Shown piece after piece: positions 24,629 to 33,552 of a DNA stretch of 52,423 nucleotides. The stretch comes from Desmonostoc vinosum HA7617-LM4. GTDB taxonomy: Bacteria > Cyanobacteriota > Cyanobacteriia > Cyanobacteriales > Nostocaceae. The translations under genes were made by a program, and so were the position numbers. The stretch spans positions 1 through 52,423 of the forward strand of contig JAHHHC010000045.1 of the NCBI GenBank assembly GCA_019359515.1, read 5' to 3'. A model generated the notes under the pieces. The model was not told the DNA's origin. It did not search any database and was given only the letters and a program-made list of their open reading frames with translations. The stretch's first letter is position 1. Each line of letters begins with the position of its first letter.

Positions 24629-25054
24629 ATGAGCAGTTTGGGTAAAAAAAGAATTGACGCTGTTTTAACGATCGCGGCTTTCTCTGTTGGTGGCGCTGTT
24701 GCCTCTGCTGTGCCAACCCCAGGCGGTGAAATTCCCAAGCAGCTGCTGTTTACTGCTTCTGACATCATCATGTATACCAAGATTTGGAAAATCTATTTTG
24801 AGGAAGACTTATCTAGCAAGGGACTTATGCAAATCCTCGTCGAGTTAGGTTTTGTGACGGTTGCAGCGACGGGGATAGCTTATGTATGCAGTAAAGCAAA
24901 TACTGCTATCTTGAAAGAACTGATGAACTGGACAGGGCCATTAGGATGGGTGGCAATAGCTGCTATTTCTAGTTCCATAGGTGGTTTATTTGCTCTTAGT
25001 TGGTTACTTTATTGCGATCGCCTCTATTCTGATAAAAATCCCCAACCTGTTTAA
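24629..25054 (+). CDS. Small membrane protein of unknown function
   Basis: A 141-residue protein. Start ATG 24629 is chosen because AGGAG lies 8 bases upstream; an ATG at 24596 would add 11 residues without a ribosome site. Hydrophobic segments lie at about residues 13-30 (VLTIAAFSVGGAVASAV), 73-92 (LVELGFVTVAATGIAYV) and 107-130 (GPLGWVAIAAISSSIGGLFALSWLLY). The arrangement of a Pro-rich first hairpin followed by a helical pair loosely recalls DUF697 domains, as in the GTPase at 26.6 kb, but I cannot prove homology. Function unknown. Confidence 0.7.
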   Translation: MSSLGKKRIDAVLTIAAFSVGGAVASAVPTPGGEIPKQLLFTASDIIMYTKIWKIYFEEDLSSKGLMQILVELGFVTVAATGIAYVCSKANTAILKELMNWTGPLGWVAIAAISSSIGGLFALSWLLYCDRLYSDKNPQPV

Positions 25055-25255
25055 TTTTAGGCTTTTGTCTGACAATTAAACACAAAAAAGGTTTATTACC
25101 CTACTCCCCACTCCCTTTTCCCTAAAATTGGGTACGTGTAAGCCAAAACCGAGAACCATCGCCATCCGAGGCAATTATGGACAGTCAATTGGTTGAGACG
25201 GCAACAATGCGGCACAATCTAGCGGCGGCGATGATCAAGTCAAATATATCTGGAG
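25055..25255. other. Intergenic, no gene recognised
   Basis: It contains a short heptamer-like run (ccctactccccactccc) and a coding-looking stretch at about 25125-25250 with frame breaks. I could not identify any family. Confidence 0.3.
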
Positions 25256-25879
25256 GTGGTAACTATAATTCAAACCCTACCCAAGTTAGCAACCTTTGAA
25301 CAATTTATCGAGTGGTATCCCTCGAACGGGGTGCGATATGAGCTACATAAAGGAGTTATTGTCGAAATGCCACCCCCGACTGGTGAACACGAAAATGTTG
25401 TTGGATTTTTGGCAGCACAGATCACCTTTGGGTTTTTACAAATGGGACTTCCGTTTCGCATTCCCAAAACTGCCTTTATCAAAATTGAGAGCAATAACTC
25501 AACCTATTCTCCCGACATTTTGGTATTAAATCATGACAATCTCGTGAATGAACCTCTGTGGAGCAAACAATCGACTGTTATTCAAGCTGTATCTGTACCA
25601 TTCGTAATTGAGGTAGTTAGTACCAACTGGCGAGACGACTACTACGATAAGTTCAGGGATTACGAAGAAATGGGAATTCCTGAGTATTGGATTGTGGACT
25701 ATGCTGCGCTCGGTGGCAAAAGATTTACTGGTAATCCTAAACAACAAACCATTACCATTTGTCAACTAGTTGAGGGAGATTATCAAATGAGTGTGTTCAG
25801 GGGAGATGATGTTATTGTATCGCCTTTATTTGCCCAACTCAAATTGACAGCACAACAAATTTTTGATTCTGCTTTTTGA
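25256..25879 (+). CDS. Uma2-family (DUF820) putative endonuclease
   Basis: A 207-residue PD-(D/E)XK-fold protein of the Uma2 family, very abundant in cyanobacteria. Conserved features are the N-terminal LATFEQFIEWYPSNGVRYELHKGVIVEMPPPTGEHE (about 12-48), the catalytic SPDILVL (PD motif near 95), VIEVVSTNWRDDYYDKFRDYEEMGIPEYWIVDY (E-x-K-like part and tail helix), and an LTAQQIFD end. The start is GTG 25256, with GGAGG just upstream. Family members are often multicopy and linked to mobile DNA; a biological substrate is not known. Confidence 0.88.
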   Translation: MVTIIQTLPKLATFEQFIEWYPSNGVRYELHKGVIVEMPPPTGEHENVVGFLAAQITFGFLQMGLPFRIPKTAFIKIESNNSTYSPDILVLNHDNLVNEPLWSKQSTVIQAVSVPFVIEVVSTNWRDDYYDKFRDYEEMGIPEYWIVDYAALGGKRFTGNPKQQTITICQLVEGDYQMSVFRGDDVIVSPLFAQLKLTAQQIFDSAF

Positions 25880-25973
25880 TTAAACTCAGCTGAGCTGAGT
25901 TTAATCAAAAACAAGATTTAATTGTTTTTTATTGCGATCGCCTTTATTCGTTCCCTGTTCCCTGTTATAAAAC

Positions 25974-26183
25974 TCACTGCGAGGATTTTTTGAATTTTTC
26001 ATGTTCATCCTGAGTCACCCGGTAGACCTCTTTGTCTATCATATGGATTTCATACTCTCCTTCTCTTCCAGGGAAAAATAAAAATCCAGGCTGTTCTTCT
26101 ACCACTTCTACTATTTCAGAAACTGCATCAGGATTTATCTCAACATGAACGCCTTCTGTGGTTTTCAATTCTACAGGTTTCAT
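25974..26183 (-). CDS. Small hypothetical protein
   Basis: A 69-residue acidic protein beginning MKPVELKTTEGVHVEINPDA, with a beta-rich centre (PGFLFFPGREGEYEIHMIDKEVYRVTQ) and a lysine-rich end. A ribosome site AGAGG is spaced 7 bases from the ATG. Composition and codon use are coding-like. No domain is recognised and there is no transmembrane segment. Confidence 0.6.
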   Translation of the reverse strand: MKPVELKTTEGVHVEINPDAVSEIVEVVEEQPGFLFFPGREGEYEIHMIDKEVYRVTQDEHEKFKKSSQ

Positions 26184-26583
26184 ACTAACCTCTTAGCATC
26201 GTCAACAAATTTTGCGATAGGAATCCTATTTGATTGTTGAAAAAAATTACTACATCCCAAAAAGGCTTATTCCCTACTCCCCACTACGCCACTTGACGGC
26301 AGTTGGGAAGACCCCAATACCGCACTGGCTCCTCTACTCCCGCCTACGCAAATCAGTTCAAAAATCAAAGCGGACTGCTATATGTAGATGCTAGTATAGT
26401 TATAACTTACTTACTAAAACTAGCAAAAATACTTAATTATTAAGCGACCGTGCTTGCTTCATCAGTAGCACGAAAATTGGTTAGTTTACAGGCGATCGCT
26501 GTAGAATTAAAGAAAGGGTGTTCTAGGTCTAATAATCAAAAGCTAGTCCTATAAAGTATCCTAAACTCTAGATAGTTGCAGTT
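26184..26583. other. Intergenic region
   Basis: No gene is seen. A heptamer-type run (ccctactccccac) lies at about 26271-26285 and a dispersed-repeat fragment (cgccacttgacggcagttggg) near 26286-26306. A HIP1 site is at about 26493. The remainder is AT-rich and contains the GTPase promoter. Confidence 0.4.
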
Positions 26584-27912
26584 GTGATGCGAATGACTGA
26601 GCAAGATAATGCTGACTCGCCATTAAGTGATTCTCAGCAGTTCAGTGAAATTCCTGAGAGTGAGACTACCCAGTCGATTAAGGGTTCTCGGAAGAATCGC
26701 ATTGCTAGCGTCTGGAACAAAACAACATCACGTTTAATGCAGTTCCTACCAACAGAACAATTAGCACAGACAGTTGTAGGATGGTTTAGCGTTAGCGAAA
26801 CTCAGGTTGCCGAGATTTTAGAGAAAGTCCGGGCGGAACTGCCAACCACTGAAGCCCTGTTAATTGGTAAGCCGCAAACTGGCAAAAGTTCAATTGTGCG
26901 GGGACTGACAGGGGTTTGTGCTGAAATTGTCGGACAAGGATTTCGGCCGCATACACAACACACCCAGCGCTATGCTTATCCTTCTGGTGATTTACCATTG
27001 CTGATTTTTACAGATACGGTGGGGTTGGGAGATGTTCACCAAGATACTCAAGCAATTATTCAGGAATTAATCGGAGATTTACAACAGTCGAGTCGCCAAG
27101 CTAGGGTTTTAATTTTGACTGTCAAAATCAATGATTTTGCGATCGCCACTCTACAACAGATTGCTCAACAACTACGTCAAAAATATCCTGATATTCCTTG
27201 TCTATTAGCAGTTACCTGCTTGCACGAAGTTTATCCTCCCGAAATTGTTGATCATCCTGCCTATCCGCCAGATTATGAGGAAGTAAATCGCGCCTTCGCT
27301 GCAATTAAAGAAAACTTTGCTGAACTTTGCGATCGCTCCGTCCTCATCGACTTTACCCTAGAAGAAGACGGCTACAATCCGGTATTTTATGGTTTGGAAG
27401 CATTAAGGGATGCTTTAGCCGAATTACTTCCAGAAGCAGAAGCCCAAACAATTTATCAACTATTAGATGAACAAGCCGGTGAGCAACTAGGCAACCTTTA
27501 CCGCGATGCCGGACGCCGCTACATTTTACCATTTGCAATTATGGCAGCGGCTCTGGCAGCTGTACCATTGCCATTTGCTACTATGCCTGTGCTAACTGCA
27601 TTGCAAGTATCAATGGTTGGACTACTGGGACGACTGTATGGACAGATGCTGACTCCATCCCAAGCCGGGGGCGTTGTGAGTGCCATCGCTGGCGGCTTTT
27701 TAGCCCAGGCAATAGCACGGGAGTTAATTAAATTTTTACCAGGTTTTGGGAGTGCGATCGCCGCTTCTTGGGCAGCAGCTTATACTTGGTCTTTAGGAGA
27801 AACAGCCTGCGTTTACTTCGGTGATTTAATGGGAGGCAAAAAACCCGATCCTCAGAAAATTCAATCTGTGATGCGAGAAGCGTTTCAAGCAGCACAAGAA
27901 AGGTTTAAATAA
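26584..27912 (+). CDS. GTPase with C-terminal DUF697-type membrane domain
   Basis: A 442-residue protein. An N-terminal polar region (1-60) is followed by an Era-like GTPase domain with P-loop GKPQTGKS (about 95-102), G3 motif DTVGLGD (about 143-149) and a G4-like strand CLLAVTCLHEV that lacks a standard NKxD. From about residue 300 comes a DUF697-type domain with hydrophobic hairpins (YILPFAIMAAALAAVPLPFA; GGVVSAIAGGFLAQAIARELIKFLPGFGSAIAASWAAAYTWSLG), which suggests membrane association. GTG 26584, ATG 26587 and ATG 26593 are possible starts, none with a clear Shine-Dalgarno sequence. Cellular role unknown; relatives are thought to act at membranes. Confidence 0.85.
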   Translation: MMRMTEQDNADSPLSDSQQFSEIPESETTQSIKGSRKNRIASVWNKTTSRLMQFLPTEQLAQTVVGWFSVSETQVAEILEKVRAELPTTEALLIGKPQTGKSSIVRGLTGVCAEIVGQGFRPHTQHTQRYAYPSGDLPLLIFTDTVGLGDVHQDTQAIIQELIGDLQQSSRQARVLILTVKINDFAIATLQQIAQQLRQKYPDIPCLLAVTCLHEVYPPEIVDHPAYPPDYEEVNRAFAAIKENFAELCDRSVLIDFTLEEDGYNPVFYGLEALRDALAELLPEAEAQTIYQLLDEQAGEQLGNLYRDAGRRYILPFAIMAAALAAVPLPFATMPVLTALQVSMVGLLGRLYGQMLTPSQAGGVVSAIAGGFLAQAIARELIKFLPGFGSAIAASWAAAYTWSLGETACVYFGDLMGGKKPDPQKIQSVMREAFQAAQERFK

Positions 27913-28068
27913 TTCGTAATGACGCGACGCTCCTGTGTCGCTCTAAGCGAAGCTATGCCGCAGGCTTTACGCTAACGCTATCGATGACTTGCTACCGCTA
28001 CGAAGCGCGTAATTCGTAAATTAAGAGAAAATTTGCTAAAAATCCAGATTTCTGTGTTAATATAAAAA

Positions 28069-28089
28069 CCCCTGGTAGTTAGCCAGGGG
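28069..28089. repeat. Short hairpin
   Basis: CCCCTGG ... CCAGGGG with a 7-base loop and no T-run. It may be a processing hairpin or terminator of the GTPase transcript. Confidence 0.4.
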
Positions 28090-28178
28090 AGATGCAAGTC
28101 AGTACTTTTCGCATGGAATGTATCCCACTTCAATACCATAGCAATACTCTAATTTGTGTATCTGCCATTTTGCCAAAC

Positions 28179-28216
28179 AAAAAAGCCCTCGGTTTGCTAC
28201 CGAGGGTTAATTTTTT
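28179..28216. terminator. Bidirectional rho-independent terminator
   Basis: AAAAAAGCCCTCGGT / ACCGAGGGTTAATTTTTT with a 5-base loop. A-run and T-run on the two sides suit both strands. It serves the upstream GTPase and possibly the opposite 2TM gene. Confidence 0.75.
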
Positions 28217-28603
28217 CTGGAATAGCGGTAATCTACAAGGTTATTATTCCCAAATAAATTCTACATATAGCAGTTCCCAATCGCACGAGTTACAGTCTAG
28301 CCCCTACCCTAAACGCCCCTAACCTCAACGAAATGTACCTCACTCAAACGAGAAACGCTATATTTCATATCATGTCCGGCTAATCGCTTATCATAAAAAT
28401 TTCTCCCTTGTCTCCCTTCGGGTGACGCTCGCAAGCTCGCTCTAAGCGAAGCTATGCCGCAGGCTTTACGCTGCGCTAACGCAGTCGCCTGCGGAGGGAA
28501 ACCCTCCTTTACTCGCTGTCTCACCGCGTCTCCCTATCTCTGCGTCAGCCAAATCATAAGTCTTTAAACGTACATGATATCATGGGTGAGGTTTGCCAAT
28601 TCC

Positions 28604-29107
28604 CTAAATCTGCAATGCTTTGAACCATCTATTTAATACTGTGCTGATGGTTTGTTTAATCTGATGTTTGCGGTTCCACTTCTGGAAGGCAATTTCGTAC
28701 TCTTCACCTTGAGTTTGAGAAGTATTCCAAACATCAAGCCCGATCGCTAGTCCACAGAATAATAGAATATACAGTGACCAAGAAAGGCCACCAGTGCTGA
28801 TGAGGTTGATCAGAACCAAAAAACCATTGATTATGGTGTAATTGCCCAAACGCTTTTTAAATTTGTTGATGCGGTAAGCGTCAAAAGCTTTTCGCCGTTG
28901 TACTTGGCTTTGTTGTGCCAGCCAATCGCGTTCTGCTAGTTTTAAAGACTCTGGTGAAATTTCCAACTCAGCCGCAATTTCTACAAGCTGTTCATAAGAA
29001 AATTCTGTATCCTTGTCATCAACTTGACGAGCGATCGCTAATTGTAGAATTTGCTGTATATCTTCTTGGCTATAAAAACGGATGCTTTGAGGTTCAGAGG
29101 TTGTCAT
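28604..29107 (-). CDS. 2TM-domain protein
   Basis: A 167-residue membrane protein. The N-terminal 60 residues look like a SHOCT/2TM-associated helical domain (YSQEDIQQILQLAIARQ ... EQLVEIAAELEISPESLKLAE). The C-terminal 2TM domain, from about 78, begins FDAYRINKFKKRLGNYTIINGFLVLINLISTGG, then LSWSLYILLFCGLAIGLDVWNT, giving two transmembrane helices near 93-112 and 116-135. It ends with a basic amphipathic helix. Function unknown; the domain occurs in bacterial sensor kinases and in stand-alone form. It is monocistronic. Confidence 0.82.
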   Translation of the reverse strand: MTTSEPQSIRFYSQEDIQQILQLAIARQVDDKDTEFSYEQLVEIAAELEISPESLKLAERDWLAQQSQVQRRKAFDAYRINKFKKRLGNYTIINGFLVLINLISTGGLSWSLYILLFCGLAIGLDVWNTSQTQGEEYEIAFQKWNRKHQIKQTISTVLNRWFKALQI

Positions 29108-29288
29108 AATTTTGGGAGTGGGGAGTGGGGAATTGGGAAGTCGAATACTGAGCGAAGTGGAAGTATGAGAAATTGGTAAGAAGTTTTTTGCCCTGTTTTA
29201 TCAAACTGATTAGCAGTGCTATTCGATCATTTCTACATTAACAAATCTCATTAATGCTGTAGGTCAGGATTGCCGAACTACAAGAACA
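29108..29288. repeat. Intergenic with heptamer repeats
   Basis: GGGAGTGGGGAGTGGGGAATTGGG at about 29113-29137. Similar reverse-complement units (ccctattccctactccccactcccc) lie at 29294-29322 and are read through by the 3' end of the creatininase frame. Confidence 0.5.
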
Positions 29289-30119
29289 CTACTCCCTATT
29301 CCCTACTCCCCACTCCCCACTCCTGCAAGTTGGGCAAAAGGCGTAAATATCTTGAATCACCTGTACCCAACCATTGGCAACAGATTCGAGGATGCGATCG
29401 CCTTTTTCTTTACTGGCGGTTGTCGGGTCGCCGATTACACCACTTTTACTAATATCTCGCGTTACCCAAGCTATAGGTAGCTTACCTTCCCAACTCAGTA
29501 ATTGACTTTCTGGATGTTCTGGTGGATACTCAGCTACGGCTTGCTCTAGTTTGACTTGGTTTGGCAAAATCGACAGCATAATACTAGTTTCTGCATCTCC
29601 GGCGTGCATTCCTAGCTCTGCCTCTTTTGGTGTTAATAAATCTTTAGCAATATGAGGCACGCGCCAAGTGAATAGCGGAAATACCAAAAAATCATCATAT
29701 TGGACGTGTAAATCTCGTGCTGCCATTTGCATGACTTGGGGTTGTCCACCGTGGGAGTTCATCAACACTAATTTCCTGAACCCAGCACGATAAATACTTT
29801 CTCCCACCTCCATAATAATTGCCGTAAGAGTTGCTGTACTCAAAGTAATCGTCCCTGGAAAGTGCCAGTGTTCGTTAGATTTGCCATAATAAAGAGCTGG
29901 TAAGGCATAAGCGGGAATCCTGGCGTCCAGCTTTTGCAATGCTTTTCCTAATACCCCCATACCAATTGCAGCATCTACAATCAACGGCAAATGGGGGCCA
30001 TGTTGTTCAATTGCCCCTACTGGTTGGATGATTACCACATTTTCCTTATCTGGCATTGCCTGGATATCTGTCCAGGTGAGGTAAGGGAAAAAACGTTCTG
30101 GGGGAATAAAGTTGTGCAT
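29289..30119 (-). CDS. Creatininase-family amidohydrolase
   Basis: A 276-residue metal-dependent amidohydrolase of the creatininase/MftE family, starting at ATG 30117-30119 (MHNFIPPERFFPYLTW). An upstream start at 30221 would add 34 residues that overlap a MITE. Metal ligands are in the PVGAIEQHGPHLPLIVDA segment (E38, H40, D49), in MNSHGGQ and in AGDAETS. The last 12 or so residues (CRSGEWGVGNRE) are translated tandem repeats, so the original stop has been lost and the tail extended. Characterised relatives open cyclic amides such as creatinine or trim peptides; the substrate here is unknown. Confidence 0.87.
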   Translation of the reverse strand: MHNFIPPERFFPYLTWTDIQAMPDKENVVIIQPVGAIEQHGPHLPLIVDAAIGMGVLGKALQKLDARIPAYALPALYYGKSNEHWHFPGTITLSTATLTAIIMEVGESIYRAGFRKLVLMNSHGGQPQVMQMAARDLHVQYDDFLVFPLFTWRVPHIAKDLLTPKEAELGMHAGDAETSIMLSILPNQVKLEQAVAEYPPEHPESQLLSWEGKLPIAWVTRDISKSGVIGDPTTASKEKGDRILESVANGWVQVIQDIYAFCPTCRSGEWGVGNRE

Positions 30120-30172
30120 AAGCAATTCCAAATGAAGAAATACAACACCGATTCCTGAATGAATACGAAATA

Positions 30173-30274
30173 CAGCACATTTTATCTGAATGAAGTACAC
30201 AAGGGCGGGCAGGATGCCCACCCCACAAGATTTATCATATTAAGATGTGTACTTCATTTACTTGCAAAGTGCTG
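30173..30274. mobile_element. MITE of about 102 bp with TA flanks
   Basis: Terminal inverted repeats begin CAGCAC and share an internal AATGAAGTACACA on both arms. TA flanks both ends (30171-30172, 30275-30276), as for IS630/Tc1-type elements. The centre carries the palindrome-like cargo gggcgggcaggatgcccacc. It lies upstream of the creatininase start. Confidence 0.65.
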
Positions 30275-30280
30275 TAAATA

Positions 30281-30379
30281 AGCTAAAAAACATCTAAATT
30301 ACATAATCAAATTAAATAAAACTCTTGTGGGGTGGGCATCTTGCCCGCCCTAATTATGCAAGTTATATGTGGAACAGCT
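30281..30379. mobile_element. 99-bp MITE, copy A
   Basis: Ends AGCT-n5-ACAT-n-TAA in inverted orientation, flanked by TA at 30279-30280 and 30380-30381. It is identical base for base to the copy at 35688-35786. There is no coding capacity, so it must be mobilised in trans by an IS630-like transposase that is not in the window. Confidence 0.85.
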
Positions 30380-30523
30380 TATGCAAAATCTTGTTCTTAT
30401 AATCTTAGCGGGGTTAAAATCACTATCCCGTGACGATGTTAAGACTCTCGACGCATCAGGATATTAACAGATACAACCGCATTAAATAGCGGAGTAAGTA
30501 AGCAGTTAAAAGGACACAACTCA

Positions 30524-31231
30524 ATGGTTGAAGAAAATGGATCGATTCGCACCCTATCAGTTGATATTGGTGGTAGTGGTGTAAAAGCTATTGTCTTGGA
30601 TGTGATGGGGAACCCGATTACACAAAGAGGGCGTTTAGAAACACCCCAACCTGCCACACCCGAAGTTGTGATCAACGCCATTGTACTGTTGGCGGCTGCT
30701 CAAGGCGAGTTTCATCGGGTTTCAGTCGGTTTTCCTGGTGTTGTGCGGCGTGGAGTTACAGAAACGGCTGTAAATCTACATCCAACTTGGATTGGGTTTG
30801 ATTTAGCTACAGGATTATCTCAGCATCTAAATAAACCAGTGCGTGTAATTAATGATGCTGACATGCAGGGATTAGGAGCGATCGCAGGTAAAGGTGTAGA
30901 ATTAGTAGTTACACTGGGTACAGGTTTCGGTTCAGCATTATTTGTAGATGGTAAATTAGTGCCGAATATGGAAATGGGTCATCATCCGTTTCGCAAAGAC
31001 GAGACTTACGAACAACAATTAGGGCGTGCAGCCTTAGAAAAAATTGGCGCTAAGAAATGGAATCGGCGTTTAGAAAGAGCGATCGCCACTCTAGAACATC
31101 TATTCAACTACGATTATTTATATATAGGCGGTGGTGAAGCTGTCAAAGTAGATTTGCGACTACCATTAAACGTCAAACTCATTCCCAATATCACCGGTTT
31201 GTTAGGCGGTATTGCCTTGTGGCGAGATTGA
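30524..31231 (+). CDS. ppgK: Polyphosphate glucokinase (ROK family)
   Basis: A 235-residue ROK-fold sugar kinase. Seen are the phosphate-1 loop LSVDIGGSGVKAIVLD (about 11-26), the catalytic region VRVINDADMQGLGAIAGKG (Asp in NDAD), a phosphate-2-like GTGFGSALFVDG, and MEMGHHPF. The short length, the GGSG loop and the C-terminal IGGGEAVKVDL match polyphosphate/ATP-glucomannokinase-type enzymes, which phosphorylate glucose using inorganic polyphosphate. AAGGA lies about 9 bases upstream of the ATG. The gene stands alone, followed by tandem repeats. Confidence 0.87.
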   Translation: MVEENGSIRTLSVDIGGSGVKAIVLDVMGNPITQRGRLETPQPATPEVVINAIVLLAAAQGEFHRVSVGFPGVVRRGVTETAVNLHPTWIGFDLATGLSQHLNKPVRVINDADMQGLGAIAGKGVELVVTLGTGFGSALFVDGKLVPNMEMGHHPFRKDETYEQQLGRAALEKIGAKKWNRRLERAIATLEHLFNYDYLYIGGGEAVKVDLRLPLNVKLIPNITGLLGGIALWRD

Positions 31232-31298
31232 AAGAGTGGGGAGTGGGGAGTGGGGAGATGAGGGAGAATTACAAATTTTTGACTTTTGAAAAATGACC

Positions 31299-31422
31299 AT
31301 GCGATAAATCACATAGCAATAGCATAAAAATATGATACATTTTCTATTTAAAGAATTACCCAAAGTCTATTTTTAAGCTATGACCCCATGTGATAAACCA
31401 CACAAAAGTAGTATAAAAATAT
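31299..31422. repeat. Pair of 35-bp imperfect direct repeats
   Basis: 31299-31333 and 31388-31422 share ATG-n-GATAAA-n-CACA ... TAGnATAAAAATAT, 89 bases apart. They lie upstream of the protease gene and may be duplicated promoter or regulator sites. Heptamer runs flank them at 31235-31258 and 31434-31460. Confidence 0.5.
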
Positions 31423-31471
31423 CTCTTTCCCCATTCTCTACTCCCCACTCCCTACTCCCCATCGAGAATAA

Positions 31472-33001
31472 ATGATTAAGTTTTCTGGTGAACTTTCAAT
31501 ATTGTTGGGTGCAGCCATTGTAGTAGTACAGCCGCAAATTGTAGCGGCGCTAACACCAGCAGAAGTAAACGCTATTGCTCAAGCAATTACAGTCCGCATT
31601 GATGGCTCAAATACTGGTTCTGGAGTCATTATTGGGCGTCAAGGTAACGATTATACTGTCATTACTAACTGGCATGTATTGAGAGAAAAAGGCACTTATA
31701 CAATCCAAAAACCCGACGGAACAACAGAAGCAATTAAATATAACTTAGTAAAACAATTGCCAGGTGTAGATTTAGCAGTATTACAGTTTAATAGTAATCA
31801 AAATTATCAAGTTGCCGAACCCGGAAATTCCGATCAAATTACTGGCGGTAGAACTATTCATGTGGCTGGTTGGGCCGATCCTGGACCTGTAATTGTTGAG
31901 CGGAGTTTTCAATTTCTCACCGGGCAAATTTCTGGGCGTGTGCCAAAACCAAAAGATGGTTATGCCTTGGTTTACACTGTTAATGCTTTGCCAGGAATGA
32001 GCGGTGGCCCCATACTTGATGAGCAAGGTAAGTTAGTAGGAATACATGGACTTGCTGAAGTAGATCAACGCACTGGAAATGTCAGTTTAGTGTTAGGAAT
32101 TCCCATTAAAACTTATTTAAATATGGCCTCCGCTGCCACGCCTCCCAACACAACATTAGCATCTACTAACTCTCAATTAAGTAATTTTCAAGCTTATATT
32201 GATCGAGCAAGAGAACGTATTGATAAGGGAGATGAGCAAGGAGCAAAAGAGGATTTTCAGCAAGCTCAAAAACTAGATACCATTCAGGCTGAAAAAGAGG
32301 GCTTGTCGCTTGCACAAGAAGCGGCACAGCTAGCACAGTTTCAACAAAACGATCTGGCTTTACCTAGAGCGAAGATAGCAACTTATCTAGTTCCAAACAA
32401 TGATAAGGTGTGGTTGCTATTAGGTGGATTGTATTTACAAACTAGAAAGTACGATCAAGCTCTTATTGCATTGAATAAAGCAAAATTTCTTAAGCCTGAT
32501 AATGCGGATGTATTATTTGCTATCGGTTCAACTTACTTCCAAACAAAGCTATATCGAGAAGCAGAGGATTATTATAAAGCAGGTTTAAAAATAAAACCTA
32601 CTGATACCAACGGGTTATTTGATTTAGGTAATACATACTGGATACAAAGTAAATCGACAGATGCGATCGCCTATTATCAAAAAGTACTAAGTCAAGATGC
32701 TAAATTCTGGCCTGCTATTAACAATATTGGTTTAATTAAATACGAACGAGGCGATATCGAAGGGGCAATTAGGCAATGGCGGAGTGCTATTGCAGTTGAT
32801 GAAAAAGCCGCAGAACCTTTACTTGCTTTAGCAGTAGCCCTATATAGTAAAAATGAGCAGTCACTAGGTTTAACATTAGGAAAACAGGCAATTACTATCG
32901 ATAAACGTTATGGTGATATAGAATTTCTTAAAGAAAATCTCTGGGGCGATCGCTTGCTTGCAAATACTAAAAAATTCCTCCAAATATTAGGAACGAAGTA
33001 A
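31472..33001 (+). CDS. Secreted trypsin-like serine protease with TPR domain
   Basis: A 509-residue protein with an N-terminal signal or anchor (FSGELSILLGAAIVVVQPQIVAA). The trypsin-like domain spans residues about 28-215, with His in ITNWHVL, Asp in GVDLAVLQF and Ser in LPGMSGGP. About six to seven TPR units follow from 235 to the end, for example YDQALIALNKAKFLKPDNADV and YREAEDYYKAGLKIKPTDTN. The combination is common in filamentous cyanobacteria; substrates are unknown. The periplasmic or extracellular location is inferred. A broken paralogue follows 118 bases downstream. Confidence 0.87.
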   Translation: MIKFSGELSILLGAAIVVVQPQIVAALTPAEVNAIAQAITVRIDGSNTGSGVIIGRQGNDYTVITNWHVLREKGTYTIQKPDGTTEAIKYNLVKQLPGVDLAVLQFNSNQNYQVAEPGNSDQITGGRTIHVAGWADPGPVIVERSFQFLTGQISGRVPKPKDGYALVYTVNALPGMSGGPILDEQGKLVGIHGLAEVDQRTGNVSLVLGIPIKTYLNMASAATPPNTTLASTNSQLSNFQAYIDRARERIDKGDEQGAKEDFQQAQKLDTIQAEKEGLSLAQEAAQLAQFQQNDLALPRAKIATYLVPNNDKVWLLLGGLYLQTRKYDQALIALNKAKFLKPDNADVLFAIGSTYFQTKLYREAEDYYKAGLKIKPTDTNGLFDLGNTYWIQSKSTDAIAYYQKVLSQDAKFWPAINNIGLIKYERGDIEGAIRQWRSAIAVDEKAAEPLLALAVALYSKNEQSLGLTLGKQAITIDKRYGDIEFLKENLWGDRLLANTKKFLQILGTK

Positions 33002-33119
33002 TAAATAAACTAGTTTATCAAGCAAAGCTGATGTTCGACAGAACGACAGAACGACAGGGATTATAAATCCCTGTCTCATAGCAAAAGTTCATTAAAAATG
33101 AACTAAATAATTATGGTAA

Positions 33120-33535
33120 ATGGCAATGAGAGAACTAACTATTGGAATTCCGGTATTTTTAATTGGGACTGCAATTATTGTTGTACAATCTCAAATTGCT
33201 ATAGGATTAACAGCAACTGAAATTAGTGCGATCGCTACAGAAATTACAGTAAGAATTGATGGTGAAAATACTGGGACTGGAATCATAATTGAGCGTCAAG
33301 GTAACACTTATAAAGTTGTGACTAACGCTCATGTTGTGTCAAAACAAGGAAGTTACACACTCCAAACAAATGATGGTCAAACCTATGCAATTGACTATAG
33401 CCAAGTTCGGCAGTTTTGTCCGTGGTAACTAGCCCAGATAGCGAGACTTTAGTTAGTGGTAGTGGCGACAGCACTATCAAAATATGGAATTTATCAACTG
33501 GTGAACTAATACGTACTTTATTGCACACAAAATAA
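33120..33535 (+). pseudogene. Broken paralogue: trypsin-like N-terminus fused to a WD40 end
   Basis: The first frame (33120-33428) gives a signal peptide and the start of a trypsin-like domain: TATEISAIATEITVRIDGEN, VVTNAHVV with the catalytic His. It stops after RQFCPW, before the Asp and Ser motifs. In the +1 frame, reading continues at 33421 as a final WD40 blade: TSPDSETLVSGSGDSTIKIW, then NLSTGELIRTL, ending at TAA 33533-33535. The parent was evidently a protease-WD40 protein, and an internal deletion joined its ends out of frame. It is not functional as a protease. Confidence 0.8.
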
Positions 33536-33552
33536 AGCTGATTTCAAACTTT

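Larger units (their letters stand above)
27941..28560. repeat. Intergenic dispersed repeats (SDR)
   Basis: A 33-base sequence at 27941-27973 recurs exactly at 28440-28472. The second copy runs into the dispersed repeat whose core at 28487-28526 is shared with 9127-9166 and, inverted, with about 48878-48917. No gene is recognised in 27913-28603. Confidence 0.7.
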
